From Treponema sp. (GTDB lineage Bacteria > Spirochaetota > Spirochaetia > Treponematales > Breznakiellaceae), in the NCBI GenBank assembly GCA_031258265.1, contig JAIRNB010000101.1, positions 1 to 5,637 on the forward strand: DNA of 5,637 bases, read 5' to 3'. Below the pieces are notes generated by a model. The model worked only from the letters and a program-made list of their open reading frames with translations. It was not told the origin of the DNA and searched no databases. This document shows positions 1-5,636 of the stretch, piece after piece. Numbering within the stretch: the first letter of the stretch is position 1; each line of letters starts with the position of its first letter. Made by a program: the position numbers and the translations under genes.

Positions 1-2
1 AC

Positions 3-35
3 CTCCGTGCCGGAGACAGCGCCGGCGGCCCTGTC
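3..35. other. Left-edge hairpins, unassigned
   Basis: Two short inverted repeats sit at the extreme left. CTCCG (3-7) and CGGAG (11-15) flank a 3-nt loop, and GACAG (15-19) and CTGTC (31-35) flank a G+C-rich loop. They share position 15, so they cannot both form fully. They precede the terminator at 45-77 and could be the 3' end of a transcript or gene that begins outside the window. I could not match them to a known RNA, and no reading frame here is long enough to judge. Confidence 0.3.
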
Positions 36-44
36 TTCCCTTTC

Positions 45-77
45 CCACAAGCCCCAACGGGCTGTGGCATATTTTTT
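45..77 (+). terminator. Rho-independent terminator for a rightward gene off the left edge
   Basis: The arm CCACAAGCCC (45-54) pairs with GGGCTGTGG (59-67) across the loop CAAC, giving a 9-bp stem with one bulged A at 49. After GCATA comes a run of six T (72-77). The T tract exists only in the + strand reading, so it would stop rightward transcription. No complete gene for it lies in the window, so the terminated gene must end at or beyond the left edge. The leader of the exonuclease gene would start after this point. Confidence 0.6.
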
Positions 78-197
78 GAATTAAGGCAGCTTTTCCAAAG
101 GCCCTTTCCGGGCTTTAAGATGATATTATATATCAAAGGGGAAGGATCTTATACCCAGGCCGATAGCAGGATAGACGCTTATACAGCCTTTGTTTGC

Positions 198-332
198 TGC
201 CGGTATAACGGCAAAAGGCTCCGCCAGCGAGGCGCAAGGGATAGGAGCGGAAATACCGGAAGCCCCCGCCAGGGGGCTGAGGAATTGGAGTGGATAGCCC
301 GGTCCCCCTTGAAATTGTCGCGCAAGCGACAA
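198..332. repeat. Hairpin cluster with an internal imperfect repeat, likely dispersed intergenic element
   Basis: The 323-nt stretch between the terminator and the exonuclease start has no convincing gene but clear structure. There are three hairpins. TGCCG/CGGCA lies at 198-213. AGCCCCC/GGGGGCT lies at 261-278 with a 4-nt loop. TTGTCGC/GCGACAA lies at 315-332 with a GCAA tetraloop. The motif GGAGCGGAAATACCGG (244-259) returns as GGAGTGGATAGCCCGG (287-302), with 12 of 16 bases identical, on either side of the middle hairpin. This layout resembles intergenic repeat elements scattered through some bacterial genomes. That assignment is from memory and inference. It could instead be the structured leader of the exonuclease mRNA. 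An open frame across 120-338 has low-complexity Arg/Gly-rich content and looks accidental. Confidence 0.45.
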
Positions 333-390
333 CCTTGAGGCGGGGATGCGCCCAAAAAAAGGAAGCTGTTCCGTACATGGAAAAGGGGCC

Positions 391-398
391 AGGGAAGG
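391..398 (+). promoter_or_regulatory. Shine-Dalgarno site that decides the exonuclease start
   Basis: AGGGAAGG lies one base before the ATG at 400, with the AGGG core five bases away. Protein homology favours this start, because the D-x-E motif of DnaQ-type exonucleases normally comes within the first ten residues. A competing ATG at 346 also has a weak site (GAGG at 337-340) and would add 18 residues, a basic stretch not typical of the family. Confidence 0.6.
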
Positions 399-399
399 C

Positions 400-966
400 A
401 TGGATTTTGTTACCATAGATTTTGAGACGGCCAAATATTCGCGGGAAAGCGCCTGTGCCGTGGGGATGGTAAAATTCCTCGGCGGGGAAAAGGCGGATGC
501 TTTTTATTCCCTGATACGGCCGCCGGTCCTCTATATCCGCCCGGATTTTACCAAAATTCACGGGCTTACCGTTGAGGATGTGCGGGACGCGCCGGATTTC
601 GCGGAGGTTTGGGAAAGGGGAATCCTGCCTTTTGCAGGCGGCCTGCCCCTGGCGGCCCATAATGCGGTGTTTGATATGGGCGTACTTCAGGCGGCCCTTG
701 AGTGGTATGATCTGCCCATTCCGCCGCTTAAATATTTTTGTACCCTCCGTCTGGCCCGCGCGGTATGGCCGGAACTGCGATCCCATGCCCTGGTCAATCT
801 GGGGAAGCATTTTGACATTACCTACAATGCCCACAACGCCCTGGAAGACGCCCAAACCTGCGGGCTGGTAGCCTGTAAGGCGGCGGAAAAGCGCGCCTGC
901 GCTGCCCTGGGGGAACTGCTCAAATCCGCCCGGATGAGGCTGCGTACTCTGCGGCCAGGCGGCTGA
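400..966 (+). CDS. DEDDh-type 3'-5' exonuclease (DnaQ-like, stand-alone)
   Basis: This is a 188-residue cytoplasmic protein of the RNase T/DNA polymerase III epsilon exonuclease superfamily. The family removes nucleotides from 3' ends using two metal ions held by four acidic residues. All catalytic motifs are visible. Exo I is IDFET with D7 and E9. Exo II is AHNAVFD with D92. Exo III is H145-x4-D150, the DEDDh pattern. The phrase KIHGLT at 52-57 is also typical of the family. The protein ends soon after the fold, with a short basic tail, and carries no BRCT, helicase or polymerase domain. It therefore resembles the small stand-alone exonucleases of unknown specific substrate rather than the replicative proofreading subunit. 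It is the only + strand gene in the window. Its last 47 bp overlap the end of the convergent pseudouridine synthase gene, and no terminator separates them. I am confident of the family but not of the physiological substrate. Confidence 0.88.
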   Translation: MDFVTIDFETAKYSRESACAVGMVKFLGGEKADAFYSLIRPPVLYIRPDFTKIHGLTVEDVRDAPDFAEVWERGILPFAGGLPLAAHNAVFDMGVLQAALEWYDLPIPPLKYFCTLRLARAVWPELRSHALVNLGKHFDITYNAHNALEDAQTCGLVACKAAEKRACAALGELLKSARMRLRTLRPGG

Positions 967-1672
967 CGCTGCGGGAAAAGGCGGGGGAGCTGAATTCCAG
1001 GGGGTTGCCGCCGCTGGGGTGGTAAAAACTCAGGCTTTCGGCGTGGAGGGCCAGGCGGCCCAGGGGATTAGTCCGGGCCCCGTATTTTTTATCCCCCGCT
1101 ATGGGACAGCCCATGAAGAACAGATGGGCCCGGATCTGGTTCCGTCTGCCGGTTTCCAGTTCCAGGGCCAAAAGGGAATAGCCGTTTCCCCGGCCCAGCA
1201 GTTTCCAGCGGGTAAGGGCCCGTTTGCCCCCGGCTTTTACGATGACCCGGCCTCCCCTGTCTTCGCCCAGGGGCTTGTCGATGATCCCTTCGGTTTCTTT
1301 GATTCTTTTGATTCCTTCACCGGGCCCGCCTTCGTCATCCGGGGGAAATTTCCCTTCCGCCAGGGCAATATACCGCCGCCGGATAAGGGCGTGTTCCCAA
1401 TTTTCCATGAGTTTTTTCTTAACCTGTTCCGATTTGGCAAAGACCATAAGCCCCGAGGTGTCCCGGTCCAGCCGGTGTACCACGGCGGGCCGCCGCCTTT
1501 CTCCCCTTTTTCGCAGGTACTCCGCCAGGGTCCAGTAGACGGTTTTTTCCCGCTCCGTCCCCGTGGCGATGGAAAGCAGGCCCGCCGGTTTATCTACCAC
1601 CAGGATGTCCCGGTCTTCGTAGAGAAGAATGAGGCCCCGGCCAAGGCTAAGGGGGCGTCCGGCATTAGTCAA
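920..1672 (-). CDS. RluA-family RNA pseudouridine synthase
   Basis: This 250-residue protein should isomerise uridine to pseudouridine in rRNA or tRNA. The catalytic motif HRLDRDTSG is at 66-74, with D69 as the expected nucleophile. The N-terminal part reads ILLYEDRDILVVDKPAGLLS (15-34), the usual opening of the family, RRYIALAEG (99-107) follows, and GRRNQIRAHL (175-184) is the conserved C-terminal motif. That motif has Asn where RluD and relatives often have His. There is no S4 RNA-binding domain upstream of the catalytic domain, so it is a short-form member. Which uridine it modifies cannot be read from the sequence. The start is TTG at 1672-1670, because no ATG lies in frame before the conserved domain. 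It overlaps the last 8 nt of the preceding gene (TTGACTAA) and has no clear Shine-Dalgarno site, which suggests translational coupling. The 3' end overlaps the convergent exonuclease gene. Confidence 0.9.
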   Translation of the reverse strand: MTNAGRPLSLGRGLILLYEDRDILVVDKPAGLLSIATGTEREKTVYWTLAEYLRKRGERRRPAVVHRLDRDTSGLMVFAKSEQVKKKLMENWEHALIRRRYIALAEGKFPPDDEGGPGEGIKRIKETEGIIDKPLGEDRGGRVIVKAGGKRALTRWKLLGRGNGYSLLALELETGRRNQIRAHLFFMGCPIAGDKKYGARTNPLGRLALHAESLSFYHPSGGNPLEFSSPAFSRSVSRLAAEYAASSGRI

Positions 1673-2495
1673 AGGCTTCGCCGGCCCGGGAACTGAACCA
1701 GCTAAGGATCGCCTGGGCCCGGTTGGTGAAGGAATTGCTGATCCGGTTCCCCAGGCCGGGAAGGGCGGCGGCTTTTGCCAGGGAAACGGCGTAAATGAGG
1801 AGGCTGTCCCCGGCGTCTATAATTGCCACCAGGGAGCGGAGTTTATCCCTGCCCACCGCGGAGATGATGCCTGCTTTGAGGGCCGTCAGGTTTCGCTGTA
1901 CGAAGATGAGGGAATCGGGGCCCGTGTAATACCGGTACTCGTAGATATTATCCCCAAAGGTAAGGTCCCGCTGGCGGGCGTAGAGGCTGAGGCCGGCGGG
2001 GGGTTCCTCATAGCTGGGGTCCGGGAGTTCCTGTTTGGATTCCGGGGAATCAATGACCCGGGAGTATTCATAAAAGGTCCGCATGGTTCCACGGCTTGCG
2101 GAGTAATACTGGATTCCCCGCAGGCTGGAGATGGCCAGGGCGCTGTTGAAAAGGGCGGCCCGTTCGGCGCTGTTCCAGGCGGGCCGGGAAGCGGAGGGGG
2201 GCTTTTCATAAAGGGTAAGGCTTTCCGCCATGATGCCGGAACCGAGTTCCGCCAGGGTCCGGTCCAGGATGTTCCGCAGCTCCCCGTGCCGGGGGGCCAG
2301 GGCGGGGCTGGGGTCTTTAAGCTGCACCTGGGAGAGGGTCTTCCCGGCCCGCAGTTCCGCCGCGGCTTCGGCGCCGGCCAGTTCTTCCAGGCTCAGGGCA
2401 GCGGCGGGGGAAAGGCCCAGAACCAGAACCAGGGTAAAGAGGGCCCCCCGTGAAACTAAAAGATTTCCCCGCCGGGGCTTGGTTGTTTTCTGCAT
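1665..2495 (-). CDS. Exported protein of unknown function
   Basis: This is a 276-residue protein with an N-terminal signal peptide: a basic region (K3, K6, R8, R9, R16), a hydrophobic core at about residues 17-29, and a likely signal peptidase I site after AAA (31-33). The mature part of about 243 residues is probably periplasmic. It has no cysteine at the cleavage site, so it is not an obvious lipoprotein. It contains a Ser/Tyr-rich block (SLRGIQYYSASRGTMRT, 124-140), a Tyr-rich stretch (YEYRYY, 185-190), and an apparently helical, Ala/Leu-rich C-terminal region from about 205. I see no catalytic motif. It resembles Treponema hypothetical proteins that I recall being grouped as DUF6675, but this is recollection, not a search. 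The start at 2495 is chosen over an in-frame ATG at 2600 because of a strong GAGGAG site and the signal peptide. It lies downstream of jag and is probably coupled to the pseudouridine synthase gene. Confidence 0.75.
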   Translation of the reverse strand: MQKTTKPRRGNLLVSRGALFTLVLVLGLSPAAALSLEELAGAEAAAELRAGKTLSQVQLKDPSPALAPRHGELRNILDRTLAELGSGIMAESLTLYEKPPSASRPAWNSAERAALFNSALAISSLRGIQYYSASRGTMRTFYEYSRVIDSPESKQELPDPSYEEPPAGLSLYARQRDLTFGDNIYEYRYYTGPDSLIFVQRNLTALKAGIISAVGRDKLRSLVAIIDAGDSLLIYAVSLAKAAALPGLGNRISNSFTNRAQAILSWFSSRAGEAFD

Positions 2496-2498
2496 TGT

Positions 2499-2505
2499 CT
2501 CCTCT
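2499..2505 (-). promoter_or_regulatory. Shine-Dalgarno site that decides the start of the exported protein
   Basis: On the minus strand AGAGGAG is followed by ACA and the ATG at 2495. The spacing is on the short side, but the match to the anti-SD is strong. It fixes the start so that the signal peptide begins at residue 1. The 35 codons upstream, back to the in-frame ATG at 2600, are Pro/Gly-rich and run through hairpins, as expected of non-coding sequence. Confidence 0.65.
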
Positions 2506-2510
2506 AAACA

Positions 2511-2529
2511 ACCCTGGGCCGCCCAGGGT
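2511..2529. repeat. Near-perfect palindrome just upstream of the ribosome binding site
   Basis: ACCCTGGG (2511-2518) pairs with CCCAGGGT (2522-2529) across a 3-nt loop, an 8-bp perfect stem. On the minus strand it is followed by TGTTT and then the AGAGGAG site. The T tract is short, so it is at best a weak terminator. It could equally set 5' mRNA stability or be a protein-binding site. Confidence 0.5.
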
Positions 2530-2603
2530 GACAATAGGAATGAGCCGCGGCGCGCGCCCGGAGGGCCGGGGGGAACGGAATTAAGGAACCGCGGCCCCAA
2601 AGG

Positions 2604-2625
2604 ACCCCCCTGGGGGTGGGGGGGT
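2604..2625. repeat. G/C homopolymer hairpin after jag
   Basis: On the + strand ACCCCCC (2604-2610) pairs with GGGGGGT (2619-2625), with G-rich sequence in the loop. It begins 12 bases after the jag stop codon in the direction of transcription. There is no T tract, so it is not a standard rho-independent terminator, but it could protect the jag mRNA 3' end. Homopolymer runs of five to seven G (2612-2616 and 2618-2624) make this spot prone to slippage or sequencing error. Confidence 0.45.
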
Positions 2626-2636
2626 AAACTCCGGTT

Positions 2637-3374
2637 TTAGCGCGCACTGCCCCGGTAGTAGACCCGTACCGGTGTGTACAGGCCCTCCCCTTCACTTTTG
2701 GTTTCCACATCGGCGATGTCGTTCAGGGTGGTGTGGATTAGACGGCGGTCGAAGGGGTTCATCGGCTCCAGGAGGACGGAGGCGCGGCTTTCCCGGACCC
2801 GGTCGGCTACGGTGTAGGCAAGCCGCACCAGGGTTTCTTCCCGGCGGATCCGGTAATTTTCGCTGTCCAGGATGATCCGCGTGTCTTCCCGGCCCTGGCG
2901 GCCGGCGTAGATGTTGACCAAAAGCTGCAGGGCATCCAGGTTTTTCCCCTTTTTCCCGATGAGGATGGAGGAAAACTCCGACTCAATTTTGAGTCCCAGT
3001 TTCCGGTCTTCCCGGAACAGGACCGATACTTTGCCGGAGTAGCCCATCCGTTCGATGAGTCCGCCGGTAAAATCGATCATGGCGCTTTCAAAGCTGTCTT
3101 TGGGCTCCGGGGCGCCGTAGACAGGCTGGCTGTGATCCCGGAATTTTCCGGGCCGGGTTTCTTCGGAGCCTTCGTCTTCCTCCTCCGGGGCGCCGGGCCC
3201 GGCATTTACCGGCTTATCCGTGTGGACCCGGATCTTTACATGGCCTTTTTTAAACAATCCCTGCCGCTGGGTTTCCAGGATTTCCACATCAAAATCGTCC
3301 TTTTCGAGTCCCAGTTCCTCCGCCGCCCGGTCGATGGCTTCTTTTTCGGTGCGGCCTTCAAATTCGTATACCAT
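2637..3374 (-). CDS. jag: Jag/KhpB (EloR) KH-R3H RNA-binding protein
   Basis: This 245-residue cytoplasmic protein has three parts. Residues 1-52 form the Jag N-terminal domain (MVYEFEGRTEKEAIDRAAEE). A flexible acidic linker covers about 53-90. A type II KH domain spans about 95-172 with the nucleic-acid-binding GKKG loop at 140-143. An R3H domain covers about 173-241 with R210-x3-H214 in FDRRLIHTTL, followed by SEGEG at 227-231. Members of this family bind RNA and, in Gram-positive bacteria, pair with KhpA to influence cell elongation and division. The gene commonly follows yidC, as here. The start at 3374 is preceded by GAGGAG at 3384-3389 with a 9-nt gap and gives the family's usual N-terminus. 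The in-frame ATG at 3443 would add 23 residues of Asn/Lys/Glu-rich sequence and is unlikely. It sits 311 nt after yidC, an unusually long spacer for this pair. Confidence 0.93.
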   Translation of the reverse strand: MVYEFEGRTEKEAIDRAAEELGLEKDDFDVEILETQRQGLFKKGHVKIRVHTDKPVNAGPGAPEEEDEGSEETRPGKFRDHSQPVYGAPEPKDSFESAMIDFTGGLIERMGYSGKVSVLFREDRKLGLKIESEFSSILIGKKGKNLDALQLLVNIYAGRQGREDTRIILDSENYRIRREETLVRLAYTVADRVRESRASVLLEPMNPFDRRLIHTTLNDIADVETKSEGEGLYTPVRVYYRGSAR

Positions 3375-3407
3375 ATTTTTACGCTCCTCGCGATTAGGAT
3401 TCAAATT

Positions 3408-3431
3408 GAGCTGCTTCTTGTGGAGCTGCTT
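3408..3431. repeat. Short direct repeat beside a purine-rich tract
   Basis: GAGCTGCTT occurs at 3408-3416 and again at 3423-3431, a 15-nt period. Next to it, the minus strand of 3432-3480 is almost all purine, built from GCGA, GAGAA and AAAGG words. This looks like low-complexity slippage-type sequence just ahead of the jag ribosome binding site. Confidence 0.5.
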
Positions 3432-3480
3432 TTCGCCTCCCACTTTTTTGTTTCTCGCCTTTCGCTTCTCGTTTTCCGCA

Positions 3481-3583
3481 GGACTCTCCCAAAACCAATC
3501 GGGTTTTTGGGGAACTCCGCATCTACTAACATTTTAGAACCGGGGCCGTCCCAAAACTTCAGTTTTTGGAAGACAAGCTCCGC
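3481..3583. repeat. Two related 40-nt hairpin units
   Basis: Unit one (3481-3520) has CCCAAAACC (3488-3496) pairing with GGTTTTTGGG (3502-3511), with one bulge. Unit two (3544-3583) has CCAAAAC (3551-3557) pairing with GTTTTTGG (3562-3569), again with one bulged T. Both start with GG and a short spacer before CCCAAAAC, and both end with CTCCGC. The similarity in arm sequence, length and ending suggests two copies of one small element, 63 bp apart. Confidence 0.5.
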
Positions 3584-3606
3584 TTATCCGGCTTTTTTGA
3601 ATTTGG

Positions 3607-3637
3607 CGGAAAAACCAGCCAAGGCCCGGTTTTTCCG
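3607..3637. repeat. Perfect 10-bp inverted repeat after yidC
   Basis: CGGAAAAACC (3607-3616) is the exact reverse complement of GGTTTTTCCG (3628-3637), with an 11-nt loop. It starts 48 bases after the yidC stop in the direction of transcription. No T run follows the stem on either strand. An alternative hairpin, CCCGG-AAAAA-CCGGG on the minus strand, uses part of the same bases, so two folds compete. Confidence 0.55.
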
Positions 3638-3685
3638 GGAGCCTGTTCCCGAAGCCAGCCGGATTTTGAAACAAGCCCAAGCGCC

Positions 3686-5575
3686 TTACTTTTTTTTCCT
3701 TTTGAGGTTTTTAGGGGCGATTACCGGCCCCTTGCCGCCCTTACCGGTGAAATTCGAGGCCTTCTCCGGCTTTTGGAGTTCCGCCGCCGCGGTCATTTCC
3801 GCCCGTTTCTTGGCGAGGTACTTGTTGATTGTCATTTGCTGCACCATGGTAAGGACGTTGGACATGATCCAGTACACCAAAAGCCCGGAGGGTACATCGT
3901 AGAGGATGAAGAAGAACACGATGGGCATGGCGTAGAGCATCATCTTCATCTGGGTAGTGCCCTGCTGATCCGGGGTCTGGGTAACTTTGCCGTAGAGCAG
4001 TTGGGACCCCACATATATAAAGGGGAGGAGCCGGATGTCGCTCCAGCCCAGGAAAGGGATGCGGAAATTTTCAAAATGATAGATCGTTTCGGGGATCGAA
4101 AGGTCCGGTATCCAGCCGGGGATAAACATGGCCCCCCGCAGGTCAAAGTGGTTGTTAAAAAGATTGTACATGGCAAAGAAGATGGGGAACTGCAGGAGCA
4201 TGGGGAGGCAGCCGGAAAGGGGATTGTAGCCTTCCTTTTTGTAAAATTCCGCCATTACCTGGTTCATCTTTTGGGGATTGTCCTTGTACTTTTCCTGGAT
4301 CTCCTTGATTTTGGGGGCCAGGGCCTGCATCCGCAGGGTGGATTCGGAGCCTTTTTTGGTCAGGGGAAAGAGGATCACCTTAACCGCCAGGGTCAGAAGG
4401 ATGATCGCCACCCCGTAGTTGTGAACGATCCTATTAAAAAAGGTAAGCAGGACCTTGAGGATCGTCTCCAGGGGGGCAAGGAAGCCCTTGGAATTGGCGA
4501 CTTCCACTAGTTGTTCGCTAACCATGAAGCCGTTGGTCCCGGTGGTATAGGGCTGCAGGTCCTCCTGGGATTTGGGGCCCAGGTAAAACCGGTATACATC
4601 CTCTACCCCGGATACGGCGGCGGCAGGCCGGGTAATAAACAGCCGGGAAGCGCTGGGGAGTCCCGGTTCCGGCCTGGCGGAAAAGGCCAGATCATACTGG
4701 GGAAGGAGGGGAATGGCGATAAGGGTAAAATACTTCCCCGCGATGGCGGACCAGGAAGCCCGGTTGTTGTTCAGGATAGCGGGGTTGGCCTCGCTTACCT
4801 TCTCCTGTTTCCGTTTGCCGTTGGCATAGGTAAAGTAGTTCCGGTACTCGTAACGCTGGTCCAGTTTTTGGAAACCCGGACCGATCTGGGGGCCGAAGCC
4901 CAGGGTATAGGCCGCGGGGCCGCCGCCGGGATTTCCGGGGAAGCTGAAGCCCTGGATCGCGTGTCCCCCGTCCAGGGAAACAGTTAATTCAAACATATAC
5001 TCGTTGGGACGCAGGGTGTAGCGCTTGCTTAAGCGAAACTGTTCCCCCCCGGGCAGCACGAAATTCTGCCAAAATGTTACCCCGTAGGGATTCCCCGCGG
5101 AACGATCCACATGAAACAGGCTTTCCACCGGGCGGGCGTCCATGCCGCCAAAGGCCACGGTAAAGCCGTGGGCTTCGGCGGAGCCGGAAACCAGCATTTC
5201 CAGCGGCCCCGAATCGTCATTGTGTTTTTTGAGTTTCCAGGAGACCAGATCCCCCCCGGCGTTGCTAAATACCGCGGTAAGGAACTCCGTATCAATGATA
5301 ACCCGCTGTTCCCGCAGGGTTTCGGTCTGGGCCCGGGGGATGTCCGGGTTTTCCTCCGGGGACAATTCAGAGATAGGCCCGGAGGGAGAAGCGGTGATTA
5401 CCGTTCCCGCGGGGGCCTCCGTAACCGCCGTTCCGGCGGGGGCCCCGGCGGGTGTGGAACCGGCCGCCTCCGGCAGGGGAGGCGGGGAAGGGGGATAGAC
5501 CAGGGCCATAACAAAATAAAAGACCAGCATCACAATAACCGAAAGGGCCACAGCCAGAATGGTTCGTTTTTCCAT
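3686..5575 (-). CDS. yidC: YidC/Oxa1 membrane protein insertase
   Basis: This is a 629-residue inner-membrane insertase that folds and inserts membrane proteins alone or with SecYEG. TM1 is at residues 5-27. A Pro/Ala/Gly-rich linker (28-80) contains the repeat APAGTAVTE/APAGTVITA. The large periplasmic domain covers about 88-350 and is typical of Gram-negative-type YidC. The conserved insertase core covers about 366-590. TM2 includes the groove residue K399 in LTLAVKVILFPLT, where E. coli has Arg. The cytoplasmic hairpin is at about 408-450 (KIKEIQEKY), followed by NPLSGCLPMLLQFPIFFAMY (451-470). Later TM segments lie at about 512-528, 545-559 and 561-580. The C-terminus is strongly basic (LKRKKK), as expected for a ribosome-interacting tail. 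AAGGAA at 5581-5586 with a 5-nt gap supports the ATG at 5575. Length and domain order are normal. It is the first gene of the minus-strand cluster in the window. Confidence 0.97.
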   Translation of the reverse strand: MEKRTILAVALSVIVMLVFYFVMALVYPPSPPPLPEAAGSTPAGAPAGTAVTEAPAGTVITASPSGPISELSPEENPDIPRAQTETLREQRVIIDTEFLTAVFSNAGGDLVSWKLKKHNDDSGPLEMLVSGSAEAHGFTVAFGGMDARPVESLFHVDRSAGNPYGVTFWQNFVLPGGEQFRLSKRYTLRPNEYMFELTVSLDGGHAIQGFSFPGNPGGGPAAYTLGFGPQIGPGFQKLDQRYEYRNYFTYANGKRKQEKVSEANPAILNNNRASWSAIAGKYFTLIAIPLLPQYDLAFSARPEPGLPSASRLFITRPAAAVSGVEDVYRFYLGPKSQEDLQPYTTGTNGFMVSEQLVEVANSKGFLAPLETILKVLLTFFNRIVHNYGVAIILLTLAVKVILFPLTKKGSESTLRMQALAPKIKEIQEKYKDNPQKMNQVMAEFYKKEGYNPLSGCLPMLLQFPIFFAMYNLFNNHFDLRGAMFIPGWIPDLSIPETIYHFENFRIPFLGWSDIRLLPFIYVGSQLLYGKVTQTPDQQGTTQMKMMLYAMPIVFFFILYDVPSGLLVYWIMSNVLTMVQQMTINKYLAKKRAEMTAAAELQKPEKASNFTGKGGKGPVIAPKNLKRKKK

Positions 5576-5619
5576 GCAAATTCCTTATCTACAAATTCCA
5601 GTAAACCGGAAAACTCCAA

Positions 5620-5636
5620 GCAAACCACAGGTTTGC
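5620..5636. repeat. Hairpin in the yidC leader
   Basis: GCAAACC (5620-5626) pairs with GGTTTGC (5630-5636) across ACA, a perfect 7-bp stem 44 bases upstream of the yidC start. It is at the window edge, so the full structure may extend further. In the minus-strand reading no T run follows, so it is not a terminator as seen. It may be part of the rnpA-yidC spacer or the yidC 5' leader. Confidence 0.4.

Larger units (their letters stand above)
3375..3685. other. 311-nt yidC-jag spacer rich in inverted repeats
   Basis: No gene is supported here. From the yidC side the spacer holds short inverted repeats, a 10-bp inverted repeat, two related hairpins, a purine-rich tract (minus strand) and finally the jag ribosome binding site. 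No T-tailed terminator hairpin was found, and I could not pick out a convincing promoter, so read-through from yidC into jag is possible. The region is lower in G+C than the flanking genes, with many A and T runs. It could be an mRNA processing or stability region, or a site where intergenic repeats have inserted. Confidence 0.5.

Noticed and set aside
120..338. 72-codon open frame on the + strand, open from the left edge
   Set aside because: It runs through the hairpin cluster, is Arg/Gly-rich with no recognisable domain, and has no ribosome binding site. The frame continues left through the terminator, which a real gene would not do.
133..855. 240-codon minus-strand frame opposite the exonuclease
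   Set aside because: It is the shadow of a gene with complete catalytic motifs on the other strand, and its translation has no recognisable domain.
2496..2600. In-frame 35-codon N-terminal extension of the exported protein
   Set aside because: It would put a Pro/Gly-rich stretch before the signal peptide and ignore the strong GAGGAG site at the ATG at 2495.
2562..2624. Possible G-quadruplex on the + strand
   Set aside because: The G runs are not arranged as four closely spaced tracts of three, so a standard quadruplex motif is not met.
3401..3532. 43-codon minus-strand frame between yidC and jag (begins MLVDAEF)
   Set aside because: It has no Shine-Dalgarno site, passes through a hairpin unit and a purine-rich low-complexity tract, and ends in Ser/Arg-rich sequence. 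It was kept out of the feature list, though homologs could change that.
3132..4510. Long + strand frames antisense to yidC and jag
   Set aside because: They are explained by the codon bias of the two confidently identified minus-strand genes. Their translations have no family features.
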